Origin: Mycobacterium arosiense ATCC BAA-1401 = DSM 45069 | GTDB lineage: Bacteria > Actinomycetota > Actinomycetes > Mycobacteriales > Mycobacteriaceae | Direction: 5' to 3' | Assembly (NCBI RefSeq): GCF_002086125.1 | Contig: NZ_MVHG01000033.1 | Coordinates: forward strand, 1 to 46,959 | Length of the DNA stretch: 46,959 nucleotides | Shown here: positions 25,522 to 35,656 of the stretch, in pieces | Numbering within the stretch: position 1 is the first letter of the stretch | Layout: the number at the start of each line of letters is the position of its first letter | Notes under the pieces: generated by a model | Told to the model about the DNA's origin: nothing | Databases searched by the model: none | Seen by the model: only the letters and a program-made list of their open reading frames with translations | Program-made: the position numbers and the translations under genes

Positions 25522-25942
25522 TCAGTAGCCGCCGAGCAGGCGGCGCACGCGCCCCAGGGTTTCCGGCCCGACGCGGTTACGAATGCGTGATATGTCGGCG
25601 GGCCTGCGCCCCCACAACAGCAGCACGCGCGCGGCCGCGTCGGTCTCCAAGGTGGCCGGGCCCTCCGGCTCGGCGAGCTCGATGGTGATCTGATCCGGGT
25701 CCGCTGCCAACACATCGTCGTCGGTGCCGTCGGCGCGCGGCCGGGAGTCCACGCGCTCACCCGGTTCTTGCTTGGCCCCCTTCATCAGCAGCGGCCTGCC
25801 GACCGGGAGCACGCTGTGGGTGGTCATCCACGGCTCGGCCAGCCGGGCCTGGGCGGCCGGTTCGTCCCCGGTGATGTCCCAGCTGTGCAGGACCAACTCT
25901 TCGCGCATGGTATACCCGCGGGCACCGCGCGTAAGGCATCAA
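25522..25942 (-). pseudogene. C-terminal remnant of a mycothiol-dependent maleylpyruvate isomerase-family protein
   Basis: The frame from an ATG at 25908 (128 residues) begins in the middle of a known family: REELVLHSWDITGDEPAAQ is the conserved helix at the end of the DinB-like catalytic domain, and what follows is the C-terminal domain. The metal-binding N-terminal half, about 130 residues, is missing. In frame, an upstream stop lies near 25940, directly against the inverted repeat that starts at 25944. I read this as a gene cut off at that repeat. It could still be translated as a short protein, but it cannot have the family's metal-site activity. Confidence 0.7.
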
Positions 25943-25943
25943 C

Positions 25944-26054
25944 TGTGAAACGTCGGCTTTGATTGTGCAGCCTGGGCGGAAATTTGCCCGAAATCCCGCC
26001 CTAGGCTCACACTCAAAGCCAACGTTTCACACCCAAAGCCAACGTTTCACACTC
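25944..26054. repeat. Long inverted repeat with 20-bp tandem units, downstream of fbiC
   Basis: Arms at 25944-25979 and 25996-26031 are close to perfect reverse complements over 36 bases, with a 16-base loop. The right side is built of a 20-bp unit TCACACTCAAAGCCAACGTT (26007-26026), a second copy with one change (26027-26046) and a partial third. The same unit occurs at 11839-11868. It lies just past the fbiC stop, so it may act as its terminator, and it abuts the truncated isomerase-family remnant. Confidence 0.8.
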
Positions 26055-26073
26055 GCCGCTGCCGAAGCCGCCG

Positions 26074-28677
26074 TTAAGCCGCCAGCGTCGTGTAGTCGGT
26101 GGTGCGTTGGCGCGCCGGGCGGCCGATGCCCTCGGCGATCGCGACGAGCTCGGCCACCGTCTTGGCCGAACCGTGCTCGGAGCCGGCCATCCGGGAGATG
26201 GTCTCCTCCATCAACGTGCCACCCAGATCGTTGGCTCCGCCGTTAAGCATCACCTGCGTGCGCTCGACGCCGAGCTTGACCCAGCTGGTCTGGATCTGAG
26301 AAATCCGGCCGTGCAACATGATTCGGGCCAGCGCGTGTACCGCGCGATTGTCGCGATGGGTGGGGCCGGGACGCGACGCACCGGCCAGGTACAGCGGCGA
26401 GCTCTGGTGCACGAACGGCAACGGCACGAATTCGGTGAACCCACCGGTGCGGTCCTGGATGTCACGCAGCACGTTGAGGTGGCCGACCCAGTGCCGTGGG
26501 CTGTCGACGTGGCCGTACATCATGGTCGACGATGACCGCAGCCCCACCTCGTGTGCGGTGGTGACAATGTCGATCCAAAGCGACGTGGGCAGCTTGCCCT
26601 TGGTCAGCACCCAGCGCACTTCGTCGTCCAGGATCTCGGCGGCGGTGCCCGGGATGGTGTCCAGGCCCGCTTCACGCAGGCTGATCAGCCACTCGCGAAT
26701 GCTCAAGCCGCTCTTGGTGACTCCGTTGGCGATCTCCATCGGGGAAAACGCGTGCACATGCATCGACGGCACTCGCGCCTTGACCGCGCGGACCAGGTCG
26801 GCGTAGCCGGTGACCGGCAGCTCGGGGTCGATGCCGCCCTGCATGCACACCTCGGTGGCGCCCTCGACGTGCGCCTCCCACGCGCGGTCGGCGACCTCAT
26901 CGGTGGACAGCGAGTACGCATCGGCGTCGCCCTTGCGCTGCGCGAACGCGCAGAACCGGCAGCCGGTGTAGCAGATGTTGGTGAAGTTGATGTTGCGGTT
27001 CACCACGAAGGTCACGTCGTCGCCGACGGCTTCGCGTCGCAACGTATCGGCAAGGGCGGCAACCGCTTCCAGCGCGGGACCGTCGGCGGTGGCCAGCGAC
27101 AGATATTCGCTGTCGGAGCAGCCGGCGGGGTCGCGTTCGGCGGAACGCAGCGCGGCCAGCACATCGGTGTCTAGGCGTTCTGGCGCTTTGGCGCCCTGCG
27201 CGGCCAGTTCGTGGACGTGCGCGCGGATCGATTCCCAGTCACCGAAGGCGCTGTCGATGTCGCTGCGGGTTTCGGTGTTGCGGCCCTGTATGTCGATGGC
27301 CGCGTTGAGGTCGACCCGGCCCGAGGAGCCGACGTCGTCGGGCTCCTGCCAGGGCAGCCCCGCCGGGTTGACGTCGCGAGCCAGACCGGTCGCCGGATCG
27401 GCCAGCGCCGTCACGTGTCCTTGCACCCGCGGGTCGATCCAGGCCGCCCCCGCCTGCACGTATTTCGGCTGCGCGGTCAGCCGCTGGACCAGCTCGTAAC
27501 CGGCCTCGGCGGTGACGGCGGCCAGTTCGTCCAACGCCGGCCACGGCCGCTCGGGGTTGACGTGGTCCGGTGTCAGGGGCGAAACCCCACCCCAGTCGTC
27601 GACGCCGGCGCGCAGCAGCGCCAGGCACTCGTCGCGCGACACCAGGTTGGGCGGCGCCTGGATCCGCATCCCGGGACCGAGCACCAAACGCGCGACCGCC
27701 ACCGTCGCCAGGTAATCCTCGATGCCGGCGTCGGGAACGGCGGCCATCGCGGTGTGCTCCTTGGCCCGGAAGTTCTGCACTATCACTTCTTGCACATGAC
27801 CGAACTCCTTGTGCGCCTTGCGAATCGCGTGCAGGGTATCGGCGCGCTCGGTGAGGGTCTCGCCGATGCCGACCAGCAGGCCGGTGGTGAACGGTATCGA
27901 CAACCGGCCCGCATCGGTCAGAGTGCGCAGCCGCACGGCCGGATCTTTGTCCGGGCTGCCGTAGTGCGCAAGCCCTTTCGTCTCGAACAGCCTCCGTGAC
28001 GTCGTCTCGAGCATCATGCCCATCGAGGGAGCTACCGGCTTGAGCCGGGCCATCTCCGACCAGGTCATCACGCCGGGGTTCAGGTGCGGCAGTAGCCCGG
28101 TCTCTTCGAGCACCCGGATCGCCATCGCGCGCACGTAGGACAGCGTGGAGTCATAACCCCGTTCGCTCAGCCACTCGACCGCCTCCGGCCACCGATCCTC
28201 GGGCCGGTCGCCGAGGGTGAATAGCGCCTCCTTGCAACCGAGTTCGGCGCCGCGGCGCGCGATGTCGAGGATCTCGTCGGGTTCCAGATACATGCCGGCG
28301 CCCCGCGCCCGCAGCTTGCCCGGGACGGTGACAAAGGTGCAGTAGTGGCAGGTGTCCCGGCACAGGTGGGTCACCGGGATAAAAACCTTGCGCGAGTAGG
28401 TGATCGGCAGCCCGCCGCCCGGGCCGCGGCGCCCGGCCGACTCCAGACCCGCATCGCGCACCCGTGCCGCACTGGCGCACAGATCGGCGAGGTCCGCACC
28501 GCGCGCGGTCATGGCGACCGCCGCTTCGTCGATGTTCAGCGCGACGCCGTCGCGAGCCCGTCGCAGCACCCGACGCAGCACAGATGAACCGGCCCTCGGC
28601 GAAGCTTCCGGAGAAACCTTGGCCGGCACCACAGGGTTAGGCAGAGCGGTAGGCTCCTCGCCCGGAGTCAAAGGCAC
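26074..28677 (-). CDS. fbiC: FO synthase (bifunctional CofG/CofH)
   Basis: This 867-residue two-domain radical SAM enzyme makes FO, the deazaflavin core of coenzyme F420, from tyrosine and 5-amino-6-ribitylamino-uracil. The N-terminal CofG half has its cluster cysteines in CRDTCHYC (C106, C110, C113) and the C-terminal CofH half in CYTGCRFC (near 560). The GTG at 28677 has GGGGAAG ten bases upstream and gives nearly the M. tuberculosis length (856); the ATG at 28761 would add 28 residues. F420 supports many mycobacterial redox enzymes. The gene is leftward, with the 25944 repeat just past its end. Confidence 0.95.
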   Translation of the reverse strand: MPLTPGEEPTALPNPVVPAKVSPEASPRAGSSVLRRVLRRARDGVALNIDEAAVAMTARGADLADLCASAARVRDAGLESAGRRGPGGGLPITYSRKVFIPVTHLCRDTCHYCTFVTVPGKLRARGAGMYLEPDEILDIARRGAELGCKEALFTLGDRPEDRWPEAVEWLSERGYDSTLSYVRAMAIRVLEETGLLPHLNPGVMTWSEMARLKPVAPSMGMMLETTSRRLFETKGLAHYGSPDKDPAVRLRTLTDAGRLSIPFTTGLLVGIGETLTERADTLHAIRKAHKEFGHVQEVIVQNFRAKEHTAMAAVPDAGIEDYLATVAVARLVLGPGMRIQAPPNLVSRDECLALLRAGVDDWGGVSPLTPDHVNPERPWPALDELAAVTAEAGYELVQRLTAQPKYVQAGAAWIDPRVQGHVTALADPATGLARDVNPAGLPWQEPDDVGSSGRVDLNAAIDIQGRNTETRSDIDSAFGDWESIRAHVHELAAQGAKAPERLDTDVLAALRSAERDPAGCSDSEYLSLATADGPALEAVAALADTLRREAVGDDVTFVVNRNINFTNICYTGCRFCAFAQRKGDADAYSLSTDEVADRAWEAHVEGATEVCMQGGIDPELPVTGYADLVRAVKARVPSMHVHAFSPMEIANGVTKSGLSIREWLISLREAGLDTIPGTAAEILDDEVRWVLTKGKLPTSLWIDIVTTAHEVGLRSSSTMMYGHVDSPRHWVGHLNVLRDIQDRTGGFTEFVPLPFVHQSSPLYLAGASRPGPTHRDNRAVHALARIMLHGRISQIQTSWVKLGVERTQVMLNGGANDLGGTLMEETISRMAGSEHGSAKTVAELVAIAEGIGRPARQRTTDYTTLAA

Positions 28678-28817
28678 CTTGGTGTAACTTCCCCACGATC
28701 GAATTTCATCCGCGGTCCCAACAAAAATCGCGGCACCCGTTGGCGGGTCCCTTATGGGCAACAGTCAACAGTAGCGGCACCCCCGCGCCGGCAAGCGGGC
28801 GCCATCCCGGCCGAGCG

Positions 28818-29279
28818 TCAGACGCCCCGCCCACGTCGCCACAGCACCCATACCGGCGGTACGACCCCCAGAATCAGCAGCAGTAAGGCCCCATAGGCCA
28901 TCAGGCCGCGGCCCCCCAGGATGACGTCGTCGGCCGGGCCGCCCATGCTGATCACCGCCACGGTCAGCAGCCACGTCCACAGCGGCAACGCCGTCAACCG
29001 GGACGAGCGGGTCCAGCGGCCGGCGGCCCACACCAGCGCCGCGTTGACGAACCCGGAAATCAGTCCGCTGATGGGAAACGGAACGGTCCCGATGTAGAGA
29101 GGCAGCAGCAGAGCTCCGGCAAGTGCGGAGAACACCCCGTCGACCGCCAAGAGGGCCAACACGACGAAACGGATCGCGGGGTCGGTCGCGCCGCTGTCGT
29201 CGACGGAGGCGACGCGTGGCTTGGTTTCGGTCAGGTCGGGACGCTGTCGATGTTGGACATGATGGAGCCGATAACCCAC
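28818..29279 (-). CDS. Small four-helix membrane protein (Rv1171-like)
   Basis: The 153-residue protein has about four hydrophobic helices (near 35-60, 65-85, 100-115, 125-148) and a basic C-terminus (WRRGRGV). It matches the position of Rv1171 next to mshB. Function is unknown. The ATG at 29279 overlaps a 35-codon reading frame (29231-29338) in another frame; no better start lies downstream, since the next in-frame candidate is CTG at 29234. Confidence 0.75.
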   Translation of the reverse strand: MGYRLHHVQHRQRPDLTETKPRVASVDDSGATDPAIRFVVLALLAVDGVFSALAGALLLPLYIGTVPFPISGLISGFVNAALVWAAGRWTRSSRLTALPLWTWLLTVAVISMGGPADDVILGGRGLMAYGALLLLILGVVPPVWVLWRRGRGV

Positions 29280-29338
29280 TGAAAGCTGTCCAGCCGGTCC
29301 TGCCAGTGCTGCAGATTAGGGTCCAGGTCGGGGTCCAT
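29231..29338 (-). CDS. Putative 35-residue small protein upstream of the Rv1171-like gene
   Basis: An ATG with GGAAGGAA about nine bases upstream opens a 35-codon frame beginning MDPDLDPNLQHWQDRLD and ending at a TGA at 29231-29233. It starts 33 bases after the mshB stop and overlaps the first 49 bases of the membrane-protein gene. The composition looks protein-like (an amphipathic helix with Trp and Gln). It may be a small protein or a leader peptide coupling translation. Only conservation could settle it. Confidence 0.5.
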   Translation of the reverse strand: MDPDLDPNLQHWQDRLDSFQWVIGSIMSNIDSVPT

Positions 29339-29371
29339 GCGAATTCCTTCCGTGGCTGCCTGATTGGCAGC

Positions 29372-30283
29372 CTACCGCGTCGGGGGAGGCGAGAACTCAA
29401 GCCCTGCGAGCAGGTCCGATTCCCAGCCCCGCTCGTCGCGCTCCCCCGCCGCGCCGCCGGCCAAGACGTAGTGCTCTTGCCCCAGAATCGGTATGGCCGC
29501 GTTGTTGGACAGCGCGCAGGCGCGACCGGTCGGTCCGACCACCACCTGCGTCGCGTGTGCGGCGAGCGCCGCCCGCTTGGCGGCCACGGCCTCCGGGGCG
29601 GTCTCGACGACGGCGTCGATGTCCTCGTCGGCGTAGCCGAAGGTGAACTCGTCTTTCGGCGGGATCGACCATTCCGGCCGCAGATCCTCGGTCGTCAGCG
29701 CGTCCATGGCCGCCTCGAAGGCGCTCGTCGCGAAGACCGACCAGTAGAACTTCGGCACGGCCCAGGGCTCGCCGGGAAAATCGGCGCCGGCTCCGGGGCC
29801 GGCCGCCGCCACGGCGGCCACCGTCACCCGGTGCGCGTGGACGTGATCGGGATGGCCGTAGCCGCCGCCCGGATCGTAGGTCACCACGACGTGCGGACGC
29901 TGCTCGCGGATGACGGCGACCAGCGCGCCGACGGTTTCGCGTTCGTCGGCGTCGATGAAGCGTTGCCGGTGCCGCGTCGGCGTGCCGCTCATACCCGAAT
30001 CGCGCCATCGTCCGGCGCCGCCGAGGTAGTGGGGCTCGCCCACGCCCAGCGCACGCAGCGCGGCGGTCAACTCGCCGATTCGGTAGCCGCCGAGTTGATC
30101 CGCGCGATCGACGGCGAGTCCGGCCCACCGATCGCCGATCACCTCGCCCTCCTCGCCCAGCGTGCAGGTGACCACCCGGACATCCGCCCCTCGGGCGGTG
30201 TAGTGGGCGATGGTGGCGCCGGTGCCGAGGCTTTCGTCGTCGGGGTGCGCGTGGACGAACAGCAGCCGCGGCGTCTCAGGCAT
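29372..30283 (-). CDS. mshB: GlcNAc-Ins deacetylase of mycothiol synthesis
   Basis: This 303-residue zinc deacetylase removes acetate from GlcNAc-inositol, the second committed step to mycothiol. AHPDDE (near 11-16, zinc His13 and Asp16) and GHPDHVH (third zinc ligand His) are intact, and length equals the M. tuberculosis enzyme. I chose the ATG at 30283 because it gives the exact family N-terminus ([16 protein letters not shown]). It is divergent from a TetR gene, as Rv1170/Rv1167c are apart from PE/PPE genes that are missing here. Confidence 0.96.
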   Translation of the reverse strand: MPETPRLLFVHAHPDDESLGTGATIAHYTARGADVRVVTCTLGEEGEVIGDRWAGLAVDRADQLGGYRIGELTAALRALGVGEPHYLGGAGRWRDSGMSGTPTRHRQRFIDADERETVGALVAVIREQRPHVVVTYDPGGGYGHPDHVHAHRVTVAAVAAAGPGAGADFPGEPWAVPKFYWSVFATSAFEAAMDALTTEDLRPEWSIPPKDEFTFGYADEDIDAVVETAPEAVAAKRAALAAHATQVVVGPTGRACALSNNAAIPILGQEHYVLAGGAAGERDERGWESDLLAGLEFSPPPTR

Positions 30284-30368
30284 GGACGGCACCCTACCGG
30301 CAGCCGCAACGATTTCGGCAGCCCGGCGGCTACCCACCGGTAAAGCGGCGGGTAGGAACGCACACGGC

Positions 30369-30381
30369 TACTATCGAGGAG
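30369..30381 (+). promoter_or_regulatory. -10 box for a leaderless tetR transcript
   Basis: TACTAT (30369-30374) lies six bases before the GTG at 30381. Transcription would start on or next to the start codon. GAGGA is present but touches the GTG, too close to work as a ribosome binding site. Confidence 0.6.
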
Positions 30382-30992
30382 TGCCCCAGCTCACGGACGC
30401 AGACCGTGCCGGCAGCCGAAGCCGCCGCCGCGGTGAGGTCCTCGAACGCGCCCTTTACGAAGCCACCCTGGCCGAGCTGACCGAGGTCGGTTACGGCGGC
30501 CTGACCATGGAGGGAATCGCGGCGCGCGCCCATACCGGCAAGGCCGCCCTGTACCGGCGGTGGGATACCAAGTGCGAGTTGGTGCACGACGCTCTGGTGT
30601 TCGCGCTACCGCCGCTGCCCGAGCTGCGTTCCGGCCGTTCGGCCCGGGAGAACCTGCTGGCGATGTTCACCGCGCAGCGCGACCTGTTGGCGGGAAAGAC
30701 CGGTTTTCCGGGTCTGGACGTCATCCATCAGCTGCTGCACGAGCCCGAGATGCGGGCCATCTTCGCCGACGCGGTGGTGCGGCCGCGAATGAAAATCGTC
30801 GAATCGATCCTGCAGGCGGCCATTGCCGACGGCGACCTCGATCCGGAGACGGTCACCCCGCTCACCGCCCGCATCGGGTCGGCTCTGATCAACCAGCACT
30901 TCCTGCTGAACGGGTCGCCGCCGAACCGGCGCGAGCTGGCGCTGATCGCCGACACCGTGATCCCGCCGCGAACAGCGCGGCCCGGCGACTGA
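30381..30992 (+). CDS. TetR-family regulator (Rv1167c-like)
   Basis: This 203-residue regulator has an N-terminal helix-turn-helix, LTMEGIAARAHTGKAALYRR (near 40-59), and a C-terminal ligand domain. Length and place match Rv1167c. It is divergent from mshB and converges on lpqW. The ligand is unknown; self-regulation through the shared 97-base intergenic region is likely. The GTG start is set by homology and by the adjacent -10 box. Confidence 0.9.
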   Translation: MPQLTDADRAGSRSRRRGEVLERALYEATLAELTEVGYGGLTMEGIAARAHTGKAALYRRWDTKCELVHDALVFALPPLPELRSGRSARENLLAMFTAQRDLLAGKTGFPGLDVIHQLLHEPEMRAIFADAVVRPRMKIVESILQAAIADGDLDPETVTPLTARIGSALINQHFLLNGSPPNRRELALIADTVIPPRTARPGD

Positions 30993-31003
30993 CGACGCGG
31001 GCG

Positions 31004-32947
31004 TTACGGCCCGGTCTTGATCCACTTGCCGGCGTCGCCGACGATGCCGACGGGCACCGCACCGGACAAGCTGACGTTCTGCACGCTGGGTCCGGCGCCG
31101 ACGATCGTGGTGTCCTGCAGGATCGGCAGCACGGTGGACATGTTCCACAGGCGCGGTTCGACCGCGGTGATCACGTCGTTGATGTTCTTGGTGCCGGCCA
31201 GCGCGGCGTCGATGTTCGACTGGATGCTGCGATCGCAGATCCCGGTGAGGTTCGACGGCGCCTGCACCAGGGCGTTGGGATCGGCCGGCCGGCTGGGCGG
31301 CGGCGTGGTCGTCGGTGTCGTCGACGCGGCGGGCGGCGCGGTCGACGGCGGGGGACCGGCGGGGGCCGACCGCGCGGGCGCCGGCCCGCTGGAGGTGGGC
31401 ACCTGGGTGGATTCCAGTGCGGGACAACCGTATCGGGAGGCGAGCCGGGTCGCGAGGTTTCCGCCCGCCTGGTGCCAGCCGACGATCGCGTCCACGCGAT
31501 TGTCGTTCAGCGCATCGTGATAGAGGGTGACCGGGTCCAGCGCCAGTACGGTCGCGGCGATGCCGACGTTGCGCAGCCGGTCGGCGGCGGTGTTGGCCAC
31601 CGCGACCGACGTTGGGTCGTTGGCCGCGACCCCGATCACCAGTGAAAGCTGTTGGCCGTCTTTGCTGATCCGGCCGCGAATGACCTCGGGCGGCTCGGTG
31701 GTCGGCGGGGCTGATGGCGGCGGCGCCGCCGAAGCCGAAGTGTTGGGGTCGACCTTGTATCCGGCCCCCTCCAGCAACGCCAGCGCCGCCGGAGTCGTCA
31801 TCGCCGGCGGCGCGGTCGGCTCGTAGCCCGGGTCGCTCGGCGCGCGGATCTGGGCCTGGTCAAGCGTGACGGTGTTGTCGCTGCCCGCGCCCACAGCCGC
31901 GAGCAGGTCGACGTCGAGCAGTCCCAGGATCGCCTTACGAACTTGCGTGTCGGCCAGTTTGGGCTGGGTGGCCCGCAGCGTGAGCTGCATGACCCGCGGC
32001 GTCACGATCCGGGCGGTCCGGACATCGGGAATCGCCGACAGCTGCGCGAAGGCCGCCGAGCCGCCATGCACCTGCGCCACCTGCGTGTCGCCATTGCGCA
32101 CGGAATCGGCCAGCGCGGCCGGCGCACCGGCGCGGCGGAACAAAATGAGCGCGGGTTTGGCCGGCGGTCCCCAGTAGCGGTCGTTGCGGGCCACCAGGAT
32201 CTCGTCGCGCTGCGGGTCGATGCTTTCCACTCGGAACTGGCCGCCCGTGACCGGAAGCGCCCGGGCCAGGCCCGCGGCGAAACCGCCGGGTACGTCCTTG
32301 ACGATGTGCGCCGGAAGGATGTTGCTGAACAACTCCTTCCACGCCGGATACGGTTCGGCGAACGTGACCACCGCCTGCTTGCCGCCCTCCAGGGACTGCA
32401 CGCCGGTGATGAGGTCGTACCCGGCCGGGTCGACGACCCCGGGCTGGCTGACCATCTGGTGCCACAGGTACCAGAAGTCGTCGGCGGCGATGGGCGCGTT
32501 GTCGGTCCACTGCGCCTCCGGCCGGATCTTGTAGGTCACCGTGAACGGGTTCTGGCTGGTCACGTCGGCCGACACCAGCAGGGTCGGGTCCATCTCCCAG
32601 CGGGAACCGGTCGGCATGTTGGGGTCGGGGACCGGCCGAAAGGCGCTCGGCAGCACCAGCGCGCTGATCGCCGCGTTGACCGGGGACAGGTCGGACAGCA
32701 GGTGCGGGTTGAAGCCGGCCCCGATCGAGTCGATGCCCATGATGATCTCGGTGGGCCGGGGCGGTGGCGGCACGGAATTGTGCGGCGTGTCGGTGCTCTG
32801 CGGCGCCGGCGGCGGGTTGACCGTGCAGGCCGACAGCACCAGTCCGACCAGGAAGATCAGTCCGCCCAGCACCATGAACCAACGGCGGACTCGTCTCGGC
32901 ACGCTGATCAGGGTATCGAGCAACCGCACAGCGGCCCGGCCGACCAC
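31004..32947 (-). CDS. lpqW: Lipoprotein LpqW, regulator of PIM/LAM synthesis
   Basis: This 647-residue lipoprotein has a hydrophobic signal segment (24-40) ending in the lipobox LSAC with lipidated Cys41. The mature part is a periplasmic oligopeptide-binding (SBP family 5) fold. In mycobacteria LpqW steers intermediates between polar PIMs and lipoarabinomannan, in concert with PimE, whose gene lies at 43959. A Pro/Ser/Thr-rich insert (about residues 520-560) looks low in complexity. The GTG start lies six bases after the typA stop, so the two share a transcript. Confidence 0.93.
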   Translation of the reverse strand: MVGRAAVRLLDTLISVPRRVRRWFMVLGGLIFLVGLVLSACTVNPPPAPQSTDTPHNSVPPPPRPTEIIMGIDSIGAGFNPHLLSDLSPVNAAISALVLPSAFRPVPDPNMPTGSRWEMDPTLLVSADVTSQNPFTVTYKIRPEAQWTDNAPIAADDFWYLWHQMVSQPGVVDPAGYDLITGVQSLEGGKQAVVTFAEPYPAWKELFSNILPAHIVKDVPGGFAAGLARALPVTGGQFRVESIDPQRDEILVARNDRYWGPPAKPALILFRRAGAPAALADSVRNGDTQVAQVHGGSAAFAQLSAIPDVRTARIVTPRVMQLTLRATQPKLADTQVRKAILGLLDVDLLAAVGAGSDNTVTLDQAQIRAPSDPGYEPTAPPAMTTPAALALLEGAGYKVDPNTSASAAPPPSAPPTTEPPEVIRGRISKDGQQLSLVIGVAANDPTSVAVANTAADRLRNVGIAATVLALDPVTLYHDALNDNRVDAIVGWHQAGGNLATRLASRYGCPALESTQVPTSSGPAPARSAPAGPPPSTAPPAASTTPTTTPPPSRPADPNALVQAPSNLTGICDRSIQSNIDAALAGTKNINDVITAVEPRLWNMSTVLPILQDTTIVGAGPSVQNVSLSGAVPVGIVGDAGKWIKTGP

Positions 32948-32953
32948 CCGGTG

Positions 32954-34843
32954 CTAACCCCGGGCCTTGGCGCGCGACCGGCTGCGGGCCCGGGAGGTGG
33001 CGTCCAGCTCGACCTTGCGCACCCGCACGATCTCCGGGGTCACCTCGACGCATTCGTCTTGCGCGCAGAATTCCATGGCCTGCTCGAGATCGAGTTCGAG
33101 CGGCCTGGCCAGCGTTTCGATGACATCGGCGGTGGACGACCGCATGTTGGTCAGCTTCTTCTCGCGGGTGACGTTGATGTCGAGATCCTCTGCGCGCGGG
33201 TTGATTCCGACGACCATGCCCTCGTAGGTGTCCTGGCCGGGTTCGACGAAGAACTGGCCCCGGTCGGCGAGCTGGATCATGGCGAACGGCGTGATGGTGC
33301 CGGCGCGGTCGGACACCAGCGAGCCGGTGTGACGGGCGCGGATCTCCCCCGCCCACGGCCGGTACCCGTCGAACACCGCGTTGGCGATGCCGGTGCCGCG
33401 GGTGACGGTCAGGAAGTCGGTGCGGAATCCGATCAGGCCGCGGCTGGGCACGATGAAGTCCATCCGGACCCAGCCCGCCGCGTGGTTGGTCATCTCCTCC
33501 ATGCGGCCCTTGCGGGCGGCCATCAGCTGGGTGATGGCGCCGACGAACTCCTCGGGGCAGTCGATGGTCATCGCCTCGAAGGGCTCGTGCAGCTTGCCGT
33601 CGATCGTCTGCGTGACGACCTGGGGTTTGCCGACGGTCAGCTCGAAACCCTCGCGGCGCATCTGCTCGACGAGCACCGCCAGCGCGAGCTCGCCGCGGCC
33701 CTGCACCTCCCAGGCGTCGGGCCGGTCGATATCGACGACCTTGATGGAGACGTTGCCGACGAGTTCGGCGTCGAGCCGCGCTTTCACCATCCGGGCGGTC
33801 AGCTTGTGGCCCTTCACCTTGCCCGCCAGCGGCGAAGTGTTGGTGCCGATGGTCACCGAGATGGCGGGCTCGTCGACCGTGATGCGCGGCAGCGCGTGCG
33901 CGTGGTCCGGATCGGCCAGCGTGTCGCCGATCATGATCTCCGGAATGCCCGCGACGGCGACGATGTCGCCGGCGACGGCCTCATCGGTGGGCGTGCGTTC
34001 CACGCCCTCGGTCACCAGCAGTTCGGTGATCTTCGCTGCTGTGATGACGGGATGCCCGTCGACCTCGCGCATCCAGGCGACCTGCTGGCCCTTGCGGATC
34101 CGGCCCTTGTAGATGCGGATCAGCGCGAGCCGTCCGAGGAAGGCCGAGGCGTCGAGGTTGGTGACCAGGGCCTGCAGCGGCGCCTCGGGATCGCCCTGCG
34201 GCGGCGGGATGTGCTCGAGCAGAACATCGAACAGCGGATCCAGGTTGTCGCCCTCGGGGTTTTCGCCATTGGCCGGTTCGGTCGTGCTGGCGATGCCCGC
34301 CCGGCCCGAGGCGTACAGCGTCGGCAGGTCCAGGGCGTGCTCGGCGGCCTTCTGCGCGTCCCCGTCGAGGTCGGAGGCCACGTCGAGCAGCAGGTCGTGG
34401 CTTTCCGAGACGACCTCGGAGATCCGGGCGTCCGGCCGGTCGGTCTTGTTGACGACCAGGATCACCGGAAGGTGGGCGGCGAGGGCCTTGCGCAGCACGA
34501 ACCGGGTCTGCGGCAGCGGCCCCTCCGAGGCGTCGACCAGCAGCAGGACCCCGTCCACCATCGACAGTCCGCGCTCCACCTCGCCACCGAAATCGGCGTG
34601 CCCCGGGGTGTCGATGACGTTGATGACGGTCGTCGTTCCGTCCGCATTCTTGCGATGCACGGCCGTGTTCTTGGCCAGGATCGTGATGCCCTTTTCCTTC
34701 TCCAGGTCCCCGGAGTCCATCAGGCGCTCGACCGCGTCGTCCCCCCGGTGGTGCAACGCGCCCGACTGCCGCAGCATCGCGTCGACCAGCGTGGTCTTTC
34801 CGTGGTCGACGTGGGCGACGATGGCGACGTTGCGGAATAGCAC
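32954..34843 (-). CDS. typA: Ribosome-associated translational GTPase TypA/BipA
   Basis: This 629-residue GTPase has AHVDHGKTTL (G1, near 10-19), DTPGHADFGGEVER (G3, near 77) and NKTDRPDAR (G4, near 132), then EF-G-like domains and the BipA C-terminal domain. It binds ribosomes and aids assembly or stress translation. Length matches the M. tuberculosis protein. It begins with GTG and is co-directional with lpqW and with the nar operon ending 81 bases upstream. Confidence 0.96.
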   Translation of the reverse strand: MLFRNVAIVAHVDHGKTTLVDAMLRQSGALHHRGDDAVERLMDSGDLEKEKGITILAKNTAVHRKNADGTTTVINVIDTPGHADFGGEVERGLSMVDGVLLLVDASEGPLPQTRFVLRKALAAHLPVILVVNKTDRPDARISEVVSESHDLLLDVASDLDGDAQKAAEHALDLPTLYASGRAGIASTTEPANGENPEGDNLDPLFDVLLEHIPPPQGDPEAPLQALVTNLDASAFLGRLALIRIYKGRIRKGQQVAWMREVDGHPVITAAKITELLVTEGVERTPTDEAVAGDIVAVAGIPEIMIGDTLADPDHAHALPRITVDEPAISVTIGTNTSPLAGKVKGHKLTARMVKARLDAELVGNVSIKVVDIDRPDAWEVQGRGELALAVLVEQMRREGFELTVGKPQVVTQTIDGKLHEPFEAMTIDCPEEFVGAITQLMAARKGRMEEMTNHAAGWVRMDFIVPSRGLIGFRTDFLTVTRGTGIANAVFDGYRPWAGEIRARHTGSLVSDRAGTITPFAMIQLADRGQFFVEPGQDTYEGMVVGINPRAEDLDINVTREKKLTNMRSSTADVIETLARPLELDLEQAMEFCAQDECVEVTPEIVRVRKVELDATSRARSRSRAKARG

Positions 34844-34924
34844 GTCGGTGATTGTGGCAGCGGGGGCCTTTCAAAGCGAACTGGCTAGCGAACCGGCTGG
34901 TGACCGGGCGCCGTTGGCCGGCCG

Positions 34925-35656
34925 CTACCAGCCCCGCCGGCGCGGTGCGGTGCCGACGAGTTGACCCTTACCGGCCGCCTCGCGGCTGCGGTAGACGATA
35001 TAGGGCCGGAACAGGTAGACGACCGGGGCGCTGAACACATGCACCAGCCGGGTGAACGGCCACAGCGTGAACAACACCATGCCGATCAGGGCGTGCAGCT
35101 GGTAATCCAGCGGCGCGTTGATCATCACCTCACCGTGCGGCTGGAAGATCCAGATCCGGCGGAACCACAACCCGACCGTGTAGCGGTAGTGGAACTCCCC
35201 GCCGTGCGGGCCGGTACCGATCAGGTCGCAGTACAGGCCCGCCACGATCGCCAGCACCAGCACCGTATACATCACCTTGTCGCTGCGGGTGGTGGCCATG
35301 GAGACCGCCGGGCGGGTGAACCGCCGGTAGATCAGCAACCCGATGCCGACCAGCGTCGCGACGCCGGCCATCGACCCGGCGATGACGGCCTGCAGGTGGT
35401 AGAGGTGGTCGCTCATCTTCATCATCTGGGTGACCTTCGGCGGAATGAACAACCCCATCACGTGTCCGAAGAAGACCGCCAGGATGCCGAAATGGAAGAT
35501 GGGGCTGGCGATGCTCAGCAGTCGTGACTCGTAGATCTGCGACGACCGCGAGGTCCAGCCGAATTTGTCGTAGCGGTAGCGCCACCAGGTGCCCACGATC
35601 AGCACCGACAGCGTGACGTAGGGTGCGATGTCCCAGAAGAGGACGTTGCTAAACAC
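34925..35656 (-). CDS. narI: Respiratory nitrate reductase gamma subunit (cytochrome b)
   Basis: The 243-residue membrane subunit has five hydrophobic helices and heme-ligand histidines (FHFGILAVFFGHVMG near 54-68; LHALIGMVLF near 188). It passes electrons from menaquinol to NarH. The GTG start overlaps the narJ end by eight bases. It is the last gene of narGHJI. Confidence 0.95.
   Translation of the reverse strand: MFSNVLFWDIAPYVTLSVLIVGTWWRYRYDKFGWTSRSSQIYESRLLSIASPIFHFGILAVFFGHVMGLFIPPKVTQMMKMSDHLYHLQAVIAGSMAGVATLVGIGLLIYRRFTRPAVSMATTRSDKVMYTVLVLAIVAGLYCDLIGTGPHGGEFHYRYTVGLWFRRIWIFQPHGEVMINAPLDYQLHALIGMVLFTLWPFTRLVHVFSAPVVYLFRPYIVYRSREAAGKGQLVGTAPRRRGW

Noticed and set aside
31943..34840. 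965-codon open frame on the + strand
   Set aside because: It is antisense to typA and lpqW, with the same composition artefact.
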